Part shown: in pieces, positions 11,422 to 21,624 of the stretch
Layout of the letters: each line of letters starts with the position of its first letter
How positions within the stretch are numbered: the first letter of the stretch is position 1
Source: Carallia brachiata
Taxonomy: Eukaryota; Streptophyta; Magnoliopsida; Malpighiales; Rhizophoraceae
DNA: 64,000 nucleotides
Direction: 5' to 3'
Assembly: GCA_021464245.1 (NCBI GenBank)
Contig: JADCRB010000037.1
Location: 62,001-126,000 of the forward strand
Program-made: the position numbers and the translations under genes
The notes under the pieces: generated by a model
Seen by the model: only the letters and a program-made list of their open reading frames with translations
What the model was told of the DNA's origin: nothing
Databases searched by the model: none

Positions 11422-11935
11422 TCATTTGTTGGAGCCTGGGTTGGGCATTGGCAGGTTCTTCGACAGCTTTTCCCTTTTTGTGGATGCCCCCAGTCCAAGT
11501 AGCTTTTGATGGAATGATCTCCGGATTGTCTGTGTCGTGTAGAAGACTGCATCCGCCAAATGTGATTCAGCATCATCGAACGGCTTTAAGTCAGCATTGA
11601 CCTTTTGAACGCCACCATTGTAGTACTTGAAGCACTGATGCAGGCTTGAGAGCACAACTCCATTTCCATGAATCCACGGTCGTCCTAGCAACATCTTATA
11701 TGTGGTACGTGCATCAATCACGTGAAATAGAGTGCTAGAAGTGAGATTACCGATAGTTAGCTCCAAGCGAATCATCCCAATTGCTTTCTGTCCTCCTTGA
11801 TTAAAGCCATGAATCATCAAGCGGCTGTCTGATAATTCATCAATGCCGATGCCGAGCTCCTTTATGGTGGATTTTGGGATAATATTGACTGCTGAGCCAT
11901 CGTCGATCAGAATACGTCGACCTTCTGTTCTTCAC
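11422..11935 (-). pseudogene. Aspartic protease region of Tat pol
   Basis: Retropepsin-like domain that matures Gag-Pol. The active site reads RRILIDDGSAVNI near 11915-11880 (DDGS, against DGGS or DTGA in relatives). It runs in frame into RLMIHGFNQGGQKAIGMI and the second half, TYKMLLGRPWIHGN. The frame is open from about 11920 to 11422 but is disconnected upstream: SDEDLLLGSKPHNRPLYVSGY, near 12000-11940, is in another frame. The family match is clear from the flap and from the GRPW motif. Confidence 0.8.
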
Positions 11936-12061
11936 ATAGCCTGATACATACAGCGGCCGATTGTGGGGTTTGGACCCCAGCAGGAGATCCTCATCTGAAA
12001 ATGAGATAGCAGAGTAACATCCGACGTGATTTTGGTCCGCCTGTTGCTCCGTCGAGCTGAA

Positions 12062-12646
12062 TTATTGATGGCAGAGGTTCAGCTGAGGTCTGGAGAGTAT
12101 TGCCGACTTGATTTTGCCACACTTCTGTTGTTGCAAAGCTATAAACAGCTGAGGGTTAGCGAGAAGGGTTTGGAGAGCTTCATATACCTTCTCCGTTGTC
12201 GACTTTTTGTTGTCGAGCGGCTCCTGCTTGTGGTGTGTCACCTCCTCTGATGGTTTTGAAGTGATGGTGGTCTGGTTTGCAGAAGTTATGCCTTCCTGGT
12301 CCAGAATGATTTTATTCTGGCTTTTGAGCTTCATGATTAGCTCCTTCAGGACGAAACACTTCTCAGTTGGATGACTTACTATCCGGTGATATTTGCAGAA
12401 TCTTGGATCGCTGACTCGATCCTTTTCATTCGGCCGCTTGCACTCTGGGAGTTCGATCAGCTTCGCCTCCAAGAGTTGTTCAAGAATGTCGGGGACGTCT
12501 GAGTCGGGGAATGGATACTGCTTCTGCTCCAGCTCTCGCAATGTCACCTTCCGCCTTTCCTGTTGTTTTGGCTGAGTTATTTGGGTCGGAGGATTTACCT
12601 TGGCTTTAGCTCCCACTTTTACTGGTGCGGCTTCAACAGTCATCAC
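12062..12646 (-). CDS. Gag C-terminal extension with zinc-knuckle-like motif
   Basis: About 194 codons, read in the -1 frame relative to gag. The frame opens with a GTG at 12646, overlapping the gag TGA at 12645-12643. It includes FCKYHRIVSHPTEKCFVLKELI-type spacing (C-x2-H ... H-x4-C), the degenerate zinc knuckle typical of Tat-clade Gag. No ATG start is convincing, so it was probably fused to gag in the intact element or reached by frameshifting. Confidence 0.75.
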   Translation of the reverse strand: MMTVEAAPVKVGAKAKVNPPTQITQPKQQERRKVTLRELEQKQYPFPDSDVPDILEQLLEAKLIELPECKRPNEKDRVSDPRFCKYHRIVSHPTEKCFVLKELIMKLKSQNKIILDQEGITSANQTTITSKPSEEVTHHKQEPLDNKKSTTEKVYEALQTLLANPQLFIALQQQKCGKIKSAILSRPQLNLCHQ

Positions 12647-13944
12647 TTCTTTCCTTTTCCGGAGCTGTTGGGTTTCTTAATCTCCCTTCTGCCCCCTTGC
12701 TGGTCTAACTGGATGGGAACCGTGCCTCCGGAAGTCTGGATACTTATCTCCATATCATGTGCACGGGTCGCCAGTTCTTCGAAAGTTCGGGGTTTGACAC
12801 CCTGCAGGATGTATAACAGCTCCCAATGCATTCCTTGGATGCACATCTCCACGGCAGAAGTCTCCGTCAGGCGATCTTTGCAGTCCAAGCTGAGGGCACG
12901 CCATCTGTTGATGTATTCGACAACGGGCTCTCCTTTCCTTTGTTTGGTGCTGGTAAGCTCCATCATACTTACCGTCCTTCGAGTGCTGAAAAATCTGTTG
13001 AGGAACTCTCGTTGTAGCTGTTCCCAACTGTCAATCGATTCTGGTTCAAGATTTATGAACCAGGTGAAAGCGGTCTCTCTGAGTGAACGAACAAACTGCT
13101 TCACCAAGAGATCTCCGTAAGTCCCTGCGTTGTTGCAGGTTTCAACGAAGTGGGCGATGTGCTGTTTGGGATCGCCTCGTCCGTCGAATTGTTGAAATTT
13201 GGGCGGCTGGTAGCCCAGATGCATGTTGAGACTTTCGATCCGTCTGGTGTACGGTTTGACGTACATCTGCGATCCTTGGAAGGATGTAGCTTGTTGCAGT
13301 CGGATCGTATTGGCTATCATTTCCTGCAATTGTTGAACAGATAGCGAAGCTACAGAATTTGAGGGTGGCAGCTGTGTAGAACTACCTGGTCGCTTTTCTG
13401 CAGGGAAGACGTCGGCTGGTGTGGCTTCTGGAGTGAAACCGGGTGGATATGGTTGCTCCTCGCGGATTTCGGGATCAACTTGGATCGGGGCTTTTCCTTT
13501 GAGAGCTGCGATCTGTTGATCTTTTTCCTCCACGACTCTGATCAGCTGTAAAATTTTGTTCTCCAATTCTGAAATCCTTTCCTCTGTGCTGGTTGTGTTG
13601 GTCATCATGACGGCAACAGATGAGGCTCCGGGAAAGACTGGGGGAGAAAACTCTTCTGATTCTTCTGTGTGAGTCGGATTTTGTTGAGCAGGCTTCGTCG
13701 TGTTGCCCCCGATTTCGATCGGGGTGGGTGATCGACTCCTCCATGCGGCAAGAGAGTCAGGGGAGAGATCCTGTTGTGCAAACTGTGGAGTCTCCATTTC
13801 GACATTTTGTCGGGTTTGGACGGCAAGAAATTGTGTCCGTCCCCGGGTTTCTGGACCTGCGTACCCAGGTAGGGTAGTTGATGCAGGCAATGGAGCCGTT
13901 GCCTTCTTTTTTGTGGCAGCAGTTGTACTCCTTTTCGGTGCCAT
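12643..13944 (-). CDS. Gag polyprotein of the Tat element
   Basis: 433 codons, intact. ATG at 13944; starts MAPKRSTTAATKKKA. The retrotransposon-gag domain occupies about residues 240-390: FDGRGDPKQHIAHFVETC, FVRSLRETAFTWF, SWEQLQREFLNRFF, YINRWRALSL and FEELATRAHDME. A helical stretch (ERISELENKILQLI) at about residues 120-145 may form a coiled coil. Gag forms the virus-like particle that packages element RNA. The purine-rich GGAAAAGGAAAGAAG precedes the stop, and the next domain is in the -1 frame. Confidence 0.93.
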   Translation of the reverse strand: MAPKRSTTAATKKKATAPLPASTTLPGYAGPETRGRTQFLAVQTRQNVEMETPQFAQQDLSPDSLAAWRSRSPTPIEIGGNTTKPAQQNPTHTEESEEFSPPVFPGASSVAVMMTNTTSTEERISELENKILQLIRVVEEKDQQIAALKGKAPIQVDPEIREEQPYPPGFTPEATPADVFPAEKRPGSSTQLPPSNSVASLSVQQLQEMIANTIRLQQATSFQGSQMYVKPYTRRIESLNMHLGYQPPKFQQFDGRGDPKQHIAHFVETCNNAGTYGDLLVKQFVRSLRETAFTWFINLEPESIDSWEQLQREFLNRFFSTRRTVSMMELTSTKQRKGEPVVEYINRWRALSLDCKDRLTETSAVEMCIQGMHWELLYILQGVKPRTFEELATRAHDMEISIQTSGGTVPIQLDQQGGRREIKKPNSSGKGKK

Positions 13945-14119
13945 TTGATGTGCTGAACACCTGTAAAATTTTTTTTTTTTTTTTATTTTTTTTTTACTTT
14001 TTACTTTTACTTTTTTTTTTACTTTTTACTTTTTTACTTTTTTTTACTTTTTTTTTTCTCTCAGCTCCCCTTTTACCTCTTTTTTTTTTTTTTAGGAACA
14101 AGAGATGGGAGGTGAAGTT
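13945..14119 (-). other. Untranslated leader of the Tat element
   Basis: Region between the PBS and the gag ATG, made mostly of poly-T/TTTTTAC runs on the plus strand (A-rich in element sense). No ORF of note. Confidence 0.7.
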
Positions 14120-14137
14120 GTCCCACCGAGCGTGCCA
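14120..14137 (-). other. Primer-binding site of the Tat element
   Basis: Six bases inside the 5' LTR; on the minus strand it reads TGGCACGCTCGGTGGGAC. It starts TGG, as required for pairing with a tRNA 3' CCA end. It is not the initiator-Met PBS (TGGTATCAGAGC). I cannot name the cognate tRNA with certainty. Confidence 0.75.
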
Positions 14138-14143
14138 AAAATT

Positions 14144-14790
14144 TGTAAAGCGTAAATTTCGAGCCTAAAATAATTAAACTCGAAAATACAAAAATAAATT
14201 ACAAATAAAAATTGTAAAGTAAAAGAAAATTTACGTGGGGTCGATCTCCGTAGATCCTCCGATTAGTGTTCCTTTTTTTGACTCCGTCAAGGGCTGCACG
14301 AGCTTGATCTGGACAGAAATAATTTCCACCGCTTTTTCTTGAACTGGATAGACTGAAACTGTGTCTGATTTGGATATTTTGACTACGTTTAGGAACCGTA
14401 GAGATTGATCTGAGCGATCTGATTAATTTCACCGAGGGTCGAATGACTTGTTCTCGGATGAGTTGCCTGGATTTTGAGGGCCGTATGAGACTTAATCCAG
14501 CCGGATTTGTAATATTTGATTTTTTTTTTTTACTATCTCTCTCTTTTTCTTTTTTCTTCTTTTTTTTTTTTTCTTTTTCGCTTGCTTCGCTGCCTTTTTT
14601 TTTTTTTCTGCGCGCGCTTGCTGGCTTCTTCTTCTTTTTCTTCTTTTTTTCTCTGCATTTGCTTCAATTTGAGGAGGCCATTTATAGGCCTCCTCCACCT
14701 GCTGCCACCAACCAATTGGTTGGTGGCATTAAAGGTTGGCAGCTGCCAACCAAGATTTTTTTTTTTTTTTTTTTAAATTATTAGTTTACA
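14144..14790 (-). repeat. 5' LTR of the Tat element (right copy, 647 bp)
   Basis: Near-identical to 4791-5466 with the same TG...CA ends, followed by the TSD CAGCC at 14791-14795. The TATA-like TATAAAT is the complement of 14680-14686; the palindromes are at 14704-14727 and 14734-14751. Relative to the left LTR it is repeatedly shorter by one base in short homopolymers (TTT to TT, CC to C, GG to G, CCC to CC). Confidence 0.93.
14680..14751 (-). promoter_or_regulatory. LTR promoter core: TATA box and palindromes
   Basis: In element sense, U3 (about 14790 down to 14687) contains two perfect palindromes, an 18-mer GGTTGGCAGCTGCCAACC and a 24-bp one centred on CCAATTGG. The TATAAAT box follows within GGAGGCCTATAAATGGCCTCC-like symmetry. 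This is the expected position for the RNA pol II promoter driving the full-length transcript; the function is inferred from position. Confidence 0.6.
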
Positions 14791-14795
14791 CAGCC

Positions 14796-16031
14796 ATTGC
14801 GCATTGGTGTAGTGGTATACTGGTGTAGTGGAAAGAATCTAATACGTGTACAAAATGCCACGGAAGCCTCCCATATGCAGCCTCATCTCTCCATTCATGA
14901 AGCCACGTGCTTTGTCTCTTCTCCTTAAACGTTGCCACGAAGATCGTCCGATTGTTAAACATGACGAACCTTTGACGTTGTTAGATTGGCAGTCTTGTTG
15001 AACATTGGGCCCGCAATTATTTCCTTCTTTTTATTAAAAAATTCATTAAGATGTGAGTATAAAATACTCCTTCTTTAGAATTAAAATCTAAAATTTTAAA
15101 ACTAAAAAAATTCTAAATCCTCAACTGTTAGAGTGAAACCGAAGATTTTATTATATGCGCCGAATTTCCCCGTTTTTGTTTTTCTGATAGCATTGATTCT
15201 TGGCGATACAGATGGCTCCGCTCTTACACAAGGGAGATTTAGAATGGTCCAAGGAACTAAACTTTCAGCTATTTTCTGGCCGTAAATGAGGACAAGATGA
15301 TGAAACTGCATACCCAGTAACCTTTCGCAGTGAATTCTTGTGTGTGTGTGTGTGTTTTTTTTTTTTTTTGTTAAAGGAAAAAAGTTTATAGTGATACGTT
15401 TTTTGACATACGTTTCGGTTATATTACAACGAAAATCATATATTTTTTGCAACGAGAATCGTATTTTTTACAATAAAAAATTATACTTTATTTCTTTGTA
15501 ACAAAAAGTGTGTATACTGTTACAAAAAAGTATGTATTTTGTTGAAATATGACTGAATCATATTATAAATTTGTATGCACATGTAATAGTGACTTTTGTG
15601 AAAACAGAGCAAGAGGGAATATTATCATCAAAAGAGAAAGTTGTAGGTGGGAACCTAATCAATATCCTCTTTTTGGCTTTCATGCGCCAGGGATGGGCAT
15701 TTTTGACAGTAGAAACAAAAATGACCGACTACTTAGTCAAAATTGAGAGTTCCATTCCCGTTTCCTTCAACCTTTCACATTTTGTACGAGCATGGCCCTC
15801 TCATAGCAGGATTAAAAAAAAAAAAAAACCAATAGAGACGAAACAAATAGAATGATAATTGAGAGAGCACGGATTACCCATTCTGACCTCACATTTTATG
15901 AGGAGAATATAATCTCCGCACCGCCATCAATGTCATTAATCCAAACCAGTAGTCTTATATGTATTGGTCGTTCATAGTTTTCCTAATTTTGCGTTTCTTA
16001 TTAAGCCTACACACACATAAAAACATCACAT
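14796..16031. other. Intergenic region upstream of the serine-rich gene
   Basis: No gene recognised. A CACGTG G-box is at about 14913 and a TG microsatellite at about 15343-15356. The TATA-like TCTTATATGTATT near 15953 is plausibly the promoter of the small gene at 16032. A TAGTGGTAT-rich stretch at 14798-14832 is not a tRNA. Confidence 0.5.
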
Positions 16032-16283
16032 ATGGCCTCGCCCAGTAGCATCACCGTGTCTACCTCCCCAAAAGGCGGCAACGGCGAAGGCGCCACCACG
16101 GTTCAATCGAGTTCACCGAAAGGTCAATGCTTGTGCTCTCCAACGACACATCAAGGGTCGTTTAGATGCAGGCTTCATCGGTCAAGTTCTTCATCATCAG
16201 CTTGGATGACACGTTCAAAGTCTATGCCAGCAAACAACTCCGTAACTACTACTCTTTCACCAAAGTCACTTGAATCCACTTAA
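16032..16283 (+). CDS. Small serine-rich protein, CLCSPTTH family
   Basis: Single-exon ORF of 83 codons starting MASPSSITVSTSPKGG. The core CLCSPTTHQGSFRCRLHRSS matches the signature of a plant family of short serine-rich proteins of unknown biochemical role. There is no signal peptide or membrane segment. The Cys-x-Cys and Arg/His-rich core is followed by a Ser-rich tail (SSSSSAWMTRSKSMP). The ATG context is a short AC-rich leader, and the stop TAA is followed by an AT-rich 3' region. The ORF is unbroken and codon use is ordinary, so I take it as a real gene. The functional family name is descriptive only. Confidence 0.8.
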   Translation: MASPSSITVSTSPKGGNGEGATTVQSSSPKGQCLCSPTTHQGSFRCRLHRSSSSSSAWMTRSKSMPANNSVTTTLSPKSLEST

Positions 16284-17365
16284 TCAATGATCAATTGATC
16301 CATATGTGAGTGTATGATAATCATATATATTAATATAAATCCTATCTATACCTCAAACTATGTAGAAAAACTACCATATTAGGCGTAGATAGGATTTTTT
16401 TTGTTCTTTTTTCTTTGTTTTTTTTTTGGGTGATTGCTATGGTGCTTTTTATGTTCAATTGTTTGCTTGTAATTCTAACTATTGTTGGTGAATAATGAAC
16501 ATAGTTCCAATCACCTCTCCTCTCTCTGTCTCTGCAAGCCCCACATGAATTTACGTTTCCTTGTCTTCATTTTTACTTTTGATTGAGCTTGTGGATGGAT
16601 TGGATTCCTTAAAAGAGAAATTTGGACTTAAATATGGATCTTATATGTCAACTGAAAGCTTGAGATAGTTTTTTTTTTCGGGGGGGGTGGGGGGTGGGGT
16701 GGTTGGACAACAAATGAAACTATAATGAACAGTTTAAGGAGCAAAATGGTTGGAATGGTTTCTGCTCTAGATATTGCAGATTTACAATTTACCAGTTTAC
16801 CAGATTAAAGGGCTTGTTTTGACAATCAAATATTGATCACTCGTGCAATAGTTGTTGGATTTCGGATATTGGAGTTCGAAAATCAACCAGTTATGTTTTT
16901 TTTTTTTTTTTTTGAATTCTATAAACGATTCAAGTGTCAATTAAGCTATCATAATTCGACTATGGCGGACAAATATTTAGTGCATGAAGTTTGAACAAAC
17001 TCAAACACAAACAAAAATTGGTACTGTTTTTATTGATAAGAATCATTATCCATATATACCATAAACTAGGTTCCATCATCTTACCATTTTCCCTGCCCAC
17101 TCATTACATGATATTTGTACATCACCTTTTGACTAAATATTGCATTATTTTCCTTCTGGACTATAGCGAAATGGATAAGTTTTGAAAGGCGTAGCGCCTA
17201 GTTTACTTTTGATTTATATGTTAGATTATTATATATAAAATATTCAATCAAGCAAATGCCATTTTTTATTTCTATTTTTCTTGTCTTTCCTTTTCATCTG
17301 ATCAAAAGGGAAGTTGGTAATGGTTCATGATAAGGACACTGGAAGGAGCAGAGGAGCCATGACTC
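16284..17365. other. Intergenic region with G-rich tract
   Basis: No coding feature seen. A pyrimidine-rich stretch is near 16400 and a G-rich stretch at 16679-16703 (runs of 8, 6 and 4 G separated by T). The latter could form a G-quadruplex on the plus strand. A poly-T run is at 16894-16913. Confidence 0.5.
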
Positions 17366-17625
17366 GATGTAACATATAATTGATCAACTCACGGAGACAA
17401 AACAAAATTATTGTTAAATTAATTTTCGATGCTAATTACAATCAAACCCTGGTACCGCAAATAAAGATTTTGCAAGTTCTTAATTATTTAACAAAGTTCA
17501 AAATTTTGCAATGCATGAGGGCATAGGCTGCGATACTTGTCTAAACAAACATCGATATCGCTCAGATTGAAGTAGTCCCCCCATATATGACAACGAAAGG
17601 AATGCAACATTAGGTCCTGCTAAAA
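17366..17625 (+). repeat. Dispersed duplication, copy 1
   Basis: Shares long, mostly collinear similarity with about 21735-21990: ACATATAATTGATCAACTCA..GGGACAAAACAA-like, TTTCGATGCTAATTACAATCAA, CCTGGTACC, TTCTTAATTATTTAACAAAGTT, GGGCATAGGCTGCGAT and GGAATGCAACATT. A third partial copy lies at about 21625-21720. No coding capacity or terminal repeats recognised. Confidence 0.8.
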
Positions 17626-17844
17626 TCATTAATATATCCGTAAACCTGCACAGATCAATTGAACGTCAAAATGGCCAAAATTGGTAACCGTAAATCCATG
17701 CTGTTACTCAACAAAAAAGAGTAGGCAAAAGAAATTTCTATAATTTAACATCTGCTAGATCCCCTCCGGGGTTTGAAACTTGATGTCATTATGATTGCTA
17801 CCAAAGTCCTAAGCATTATCTTCTGAATTTGGTGCACTGATTAG

Positions 17845-17930
17845 AAACTCTTTCATCCAGATCTTAGCCCTCTTTGATCATTCTTCTGATCTTATTGGTC
17901 AACTTTGAATATGATTGGTTGTAACAATCA
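17845..17930 (+). pseudogene. Fragment related to the exon at 29.9 kb
   Basis: CCCTCTTTGATCATTCTTCT and flanking bases match 29910-29975 (the 3' end of an open segment downstream of the PHD gene) with scattered substitutions; both continue to TATGA(C/T)TGG(C/T)TG. It is a short relic with no surrounding gene, lying next to the 17.4-kb duplication. Confidence 0.65.
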
Positions 17931-18484
17931 AAACACACGCCGTATGCCCAGCATAGAACCTGGCTGGTGTTGCTGGACAATGATCAAGGGCATATCACTC
18001 TATTAATACTTAACAGAGAAAATAAGGTTTTAATTAAAGGCATTTGAAAATAGAACTAGATGCAATATTAGGCAAGAATGATTGCCAAAGAAAAGTTAAT
18101 ATATTTATTATATAAAAATGTGATAAATCTGCTTTCAATATCTGTCGGAGAACAATTAATATAATTAACTAAATAATGATACTCACTATGAGTTAAGTAT
18201 TTGTTTATTTTACTCTTTTTTTTTTTGTTAGTGTAATTAACTCATAATTTTCTATCATACGAATATATTTTTTTATTTTTTTTATTCCAAATAAATCACA
18301 CTTATTTTATAATATAAGATCATAAGTAAGTTATACTTACTAAATGAAGTAATTCAAAGTAGAAATTTCTATTTTATCTTTTCCACAAAGTGCAATGGGA
18401 AGCCAACATTCATATGCTTGATAAAAATTAACAACAATTAATTAGCAAAACGAAAGCACCTAAAGTGAGAAAAATGCTGCTTAC

Positions 18485-18725
18485 CTTTGAATCCTCCCAG
18501 AAGAGAACCACCCACAACGCCGGCAAAACAAGCAGGAATTACATCCAACTTTGTATTATTGGTCCTATTTTTCATAGAGTCGTCAAGACAAACCATTAGG
18601 CTTCCAAGTGCAGCGTAAGACAAACTGTGACGACCCATTGCCTTGAAGTTGAAGGTAGTCTTCATAAGACGAGCATCAAAAGCCCCCCACATTGCCCCAG
18701 CAGCTGAACCCATACATAATCTCTG
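18485..18725 (-). CDS. Isolated exon of a Tim17/Tim22/OEP16-like membrane protein
   Basis: An open internal exon on the minus strand, bounded by acceptor ATATCTCAG (exon from about 18722) and donor AAAG|GTAAGC (18484-18479). It encodes about 79 residues: GSAAGAMWGAFDARL, KAMGRHSLSYAALGSLM and a glycine-rich segment PACFAGVVGGSLLGG. Alternating Gly/Ala small-residue helices resemble the Tim17/22/23-OEP16 preprotein-translocase superfamily. The match is by pattern only. Neighbouring exons were not found: upstream is the large inverted repeat, downstream only AT-rich DNA. It may be a dispersed exon or part of a gene with very long introns. Confidence 0.45.
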
Positions 18726-18726
18726 A

Positions 18727-20095
18727 GATATCAATATTTTTCATTCTAAATCTTTAAATTTTTTTTACGTTTGAATTCTAAACTTTTTTGACATTTCATT
18801 TGAGTTTTAAACTTTTTGATTTCATACTATATCAATCCTTTAAGTTACAAAAAGTGGTCAATTCATTAATAAATGAATTTAACTTAATAAAAATTATTTT
18901 AAAAAGGTTAAATATATGAATTAAATATTTTTTCATCAACAAAATATGTACATTAAATATTTTTTAATTAATAAATATACGAATTAAATAAGTAATATGC
19001 ATATTTTTGATAGAAAATATATTCAATTCATATATTTAATCTTTTTTTAAATAATTTTTTTGTAAAGTTAAAATTATTTTTTAATAGATTGATTACTTTT
19101 GATAAACAGAGGGACTGATTTGGTAAAAAATTAAAAGGTTTAGAACTCAAATGTAAAAAAATTTAAAGGTTTAGGACCCAAAGAATAATAATACGAAAAA
19201 TATACACGGACACGAAAAATTACGGGTAGAGAATAGTCATAGTGTAATCAACTAATTGATTGATATAATCAGATGATTAATATTTGTAACAAAAAATGAA
19301 CATTTTTTTTATTAATTTTATTATTATAAATAGTAATCTTTTAATTATACAAATAATTAGTCTATAGTACTGTAAGTATTTCTCATCTATTATTTAATGT
19401 GTTTATATAATAAAAAAAATAATAATAATAAGTTTTGTTTAGAAAGCTAAAACAGAAATAAAAGTCAACAACGACCACAAACCTAAAAATCGAAACGGGC
19501 AGCAAAAACGGGGTTCAGGAGCCAAATCGAAACGTGAATCTAGCAGTCATAAGCATGAGAACACAAAATCTCTGATCCCAAAGTGGCTGGCTAAGTATTT
19601 TGTAGTGTCAATATTTTAAATTTTAAATTTTTAAATTTTTATATGTTTGATTTTTAAATTTTTTTAATATTTTATTTGAATTTTAAATTTTTTAATTTTT
19701 TATCAAATCAGTCCCTCTATTTACTAAAAATAATCAATCTATTAAAAAATAATTTTAATTTTACAAAAAATTATTTAAAAAAAGATATATGAATTGAATG
19801 TCTTTTCTATCAAAAATATGCATATTACTTATTTAATTCGTATATTTTTTTATTAAAAAAATATTTAATGTACATATTTTGTTGATGAAAAAAATATTTA
19901 ATTCATATATTTAATTTTTTTTAAATAATTTTTATTAAGTTAAACTCGTTTATTAATCAATTGACCACTTTTTGTAATAAAAAAGACTGATGTAGTATGA
20001 AATTAAAAAATTTAGAACTCAAATGAAATGTAAAAAATAGTTTAGAACTCAAATGTAAAAAAATTTAAAAGTTTAAGATTAAAAATATTGATATC
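18727..20095. repeat. Large AT-rich inverted repeat
   Basis: Arms of about 460-480 bp (18727 to about 19186, and about 19612 to 20095) separated by about 425 bp. The outer ends are GATATCAATATTTTT and AAAAATATTGATATC. The arms share, in opposite orientation, segments such as CAAATCAGTCCCTCT/AGAGGGACTGATTTG and ATATGCATATTACTTATTTAATTCGTAT. Each arm also starts and ends with similar TTTAAATTTTTTTAC..TTTGAGTTCTAAAC sequence, suggesting two copies of one short TIR element inserted head-to-head, or one foldback element. Confidence 0.8.
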
Positions 20096-21620
20096 CCGTA
20101 TTTTGGGTGTCTGTGGGCTGTGGCGTTTGAGAAATCCTTTGTTTTGTTTTGTTAGGTTAGGAAAAAACCATGTAATTTGTTATAATAATTGAAACAACTC
20201 GTTTTTACTTATAATATAAATATGGAAAAAAGTTGTTGTTCGGAAGCTAAATTATCAGAAAAATTTTAAAATGTGACTATTTGAAAGGGTTCTATAATTT
20301 GATGAATTTATTGTATAACAAAAATAGTAGTTATTTTTTTTATTTTAATTACACTTGTAATCCATATGTTTGCACAACGAATCCAGTGAACTACAATTTA
20401 AAAATTTGTCTTGCAACTTTTCTCTAGTCATGTAAAAGTAATATATATATATATATATATATGTGCTATCACGTAGGTAATCATATATTTAAACAAATTA
20501 GGTTTAAAGGAGGAAAAAAAAAAGGGGAAATGCAAGTAACCAAAAGGAAGCAAATAGCATATGCAAAGCAATTCTTACAAATAAACTTGTCACAAAATTG
20601 TTAAGAATTATGGTGAGAGGGCTTCTAGGTACATATGTTGTAGTTAGTTCTAGTCATTCAAATTCCAAAACATTAGAAAAGTGCAACCCACAATGTAAAA
20701 ATATATCTACCCCACCAGTTAAACAGAACAGCAACATTGCCGATATAAAATACTATTAAAACAAAACAAAAGGATCGATATCAAAACAATCGAAGCCCAT
20801 TATTAAACAACATTGATCATCAAAAGGCCATTATCAAGGGCGTTTTAGTTAACAATAAAGTGGAAAAAACCAAAGCCCTAGTCTAAAAAAGAATCAACAG
20901 CCAATAATAATAATAATAATAAAGCAGAGGACAGAAAAGCTACAACAACAATATAATCACTGAAAAAAAAAATCAAAACCAATTGATTTGAGACGACTAA
21001 TGATCATACATGATGCTAAACAAACAAGGAAAAAAAAAAAAACAATAGAATATATGCGAATCGAACAATGCCTCGATATATTTTAACCCTGAGAATAGAA
21101 TGGTAAACGCACCAAGCGAAAGATCAAGAAGCAATTTCGGTGAGTTAAAGCGAAAGAAATCCGAACACTAATGGCTTCTTCTTGCAAGCGACAAAGAGGA
21201 GTAAGACCACTACAAATCTGCATGTCCATGCGTATATTTATAGCGACGAAATTCGGAGAAGTCCTAATCTAATACAAATCTGTATGCCGATGAATATATT
21301 TATATCGACAAAATTGGAGAAATCCTAATCTAACTTAGTTTTAGATATACTAGTAACTTAATCATTTTTTTTTTTGACAGAGGCCTAGGCCATAACACAA
21401 AGAAAGAACGCAAATTAGCCAAATTAATTAGATAAGTTTAATGTGATTTTTAGATATCGAAATCTAGTACATAAAAGAAATTAGACAGGTCATTGACCCC
21501 CACAATAGAGCCAAAATAAATAGACTTAACAAATTTATTTTCTTTTTATTAAACCGGACTACATTCATAATAAAAAATCAAAATGTAGCCAAAGTACTTA
21601 TTAGTAGTCTACAGTGATTG
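20096..21620. other. Intergenic region, no gene recognised
   Basis: AT-rich, with a (TA) microsatellite near 20442-20461 and an AATAATAAT run near 20905. A short local repeat at 21220-21330 (ACAAATCTGTATGCCGATGAATATATTTATA-like pair) is visible. No domain-bearing frame was seen. Confidence 0.5.
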
Positions 21621-21624
21621 GTCA

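Larger units (their letters stand above)
4791..14790 (-). mobile_element. Tat-lineage Ty3/gypsy LTR retrotransposon, 10.0 kb
   Basis: Complete element bounded by two LTRs (4791-5466 and 14144-14790) and a perfect TSD. It is read on the minus strand, so the right LTR is the 5' LTR. Order in element sense: 5' LTR, PBS, gag, zinc-knuckle extension, protease, RT, RNase H, second (archaeal-type) RNase H, integrase, homeobox-containing extra ORF, repeat-rich 3' region, PPT, 3' LTR. The dual RNase H is established as diagnostic of the Tat clade (Ogre/Retand/Tat). Gag is open, but pol is broken by several short frameshifts, so this copy as sequenced could not make a full Pol. The LTRs differ by roughly eight substitutions, almost all transitions, plus more numerous short indels; this suggests a fairly recent insertion. 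Confidence 0.95.

Noticed and set aside
14798..14832. tRNA-like stretch (GCATTGGTGTAGTGGTATACTGG)
   Set aside because: Resembles a D-arm/A-box, but no anticodon or T-arm follows and no cloverleaf can be drawn. It is a short direct repeat of TGGTGTAGTGG.
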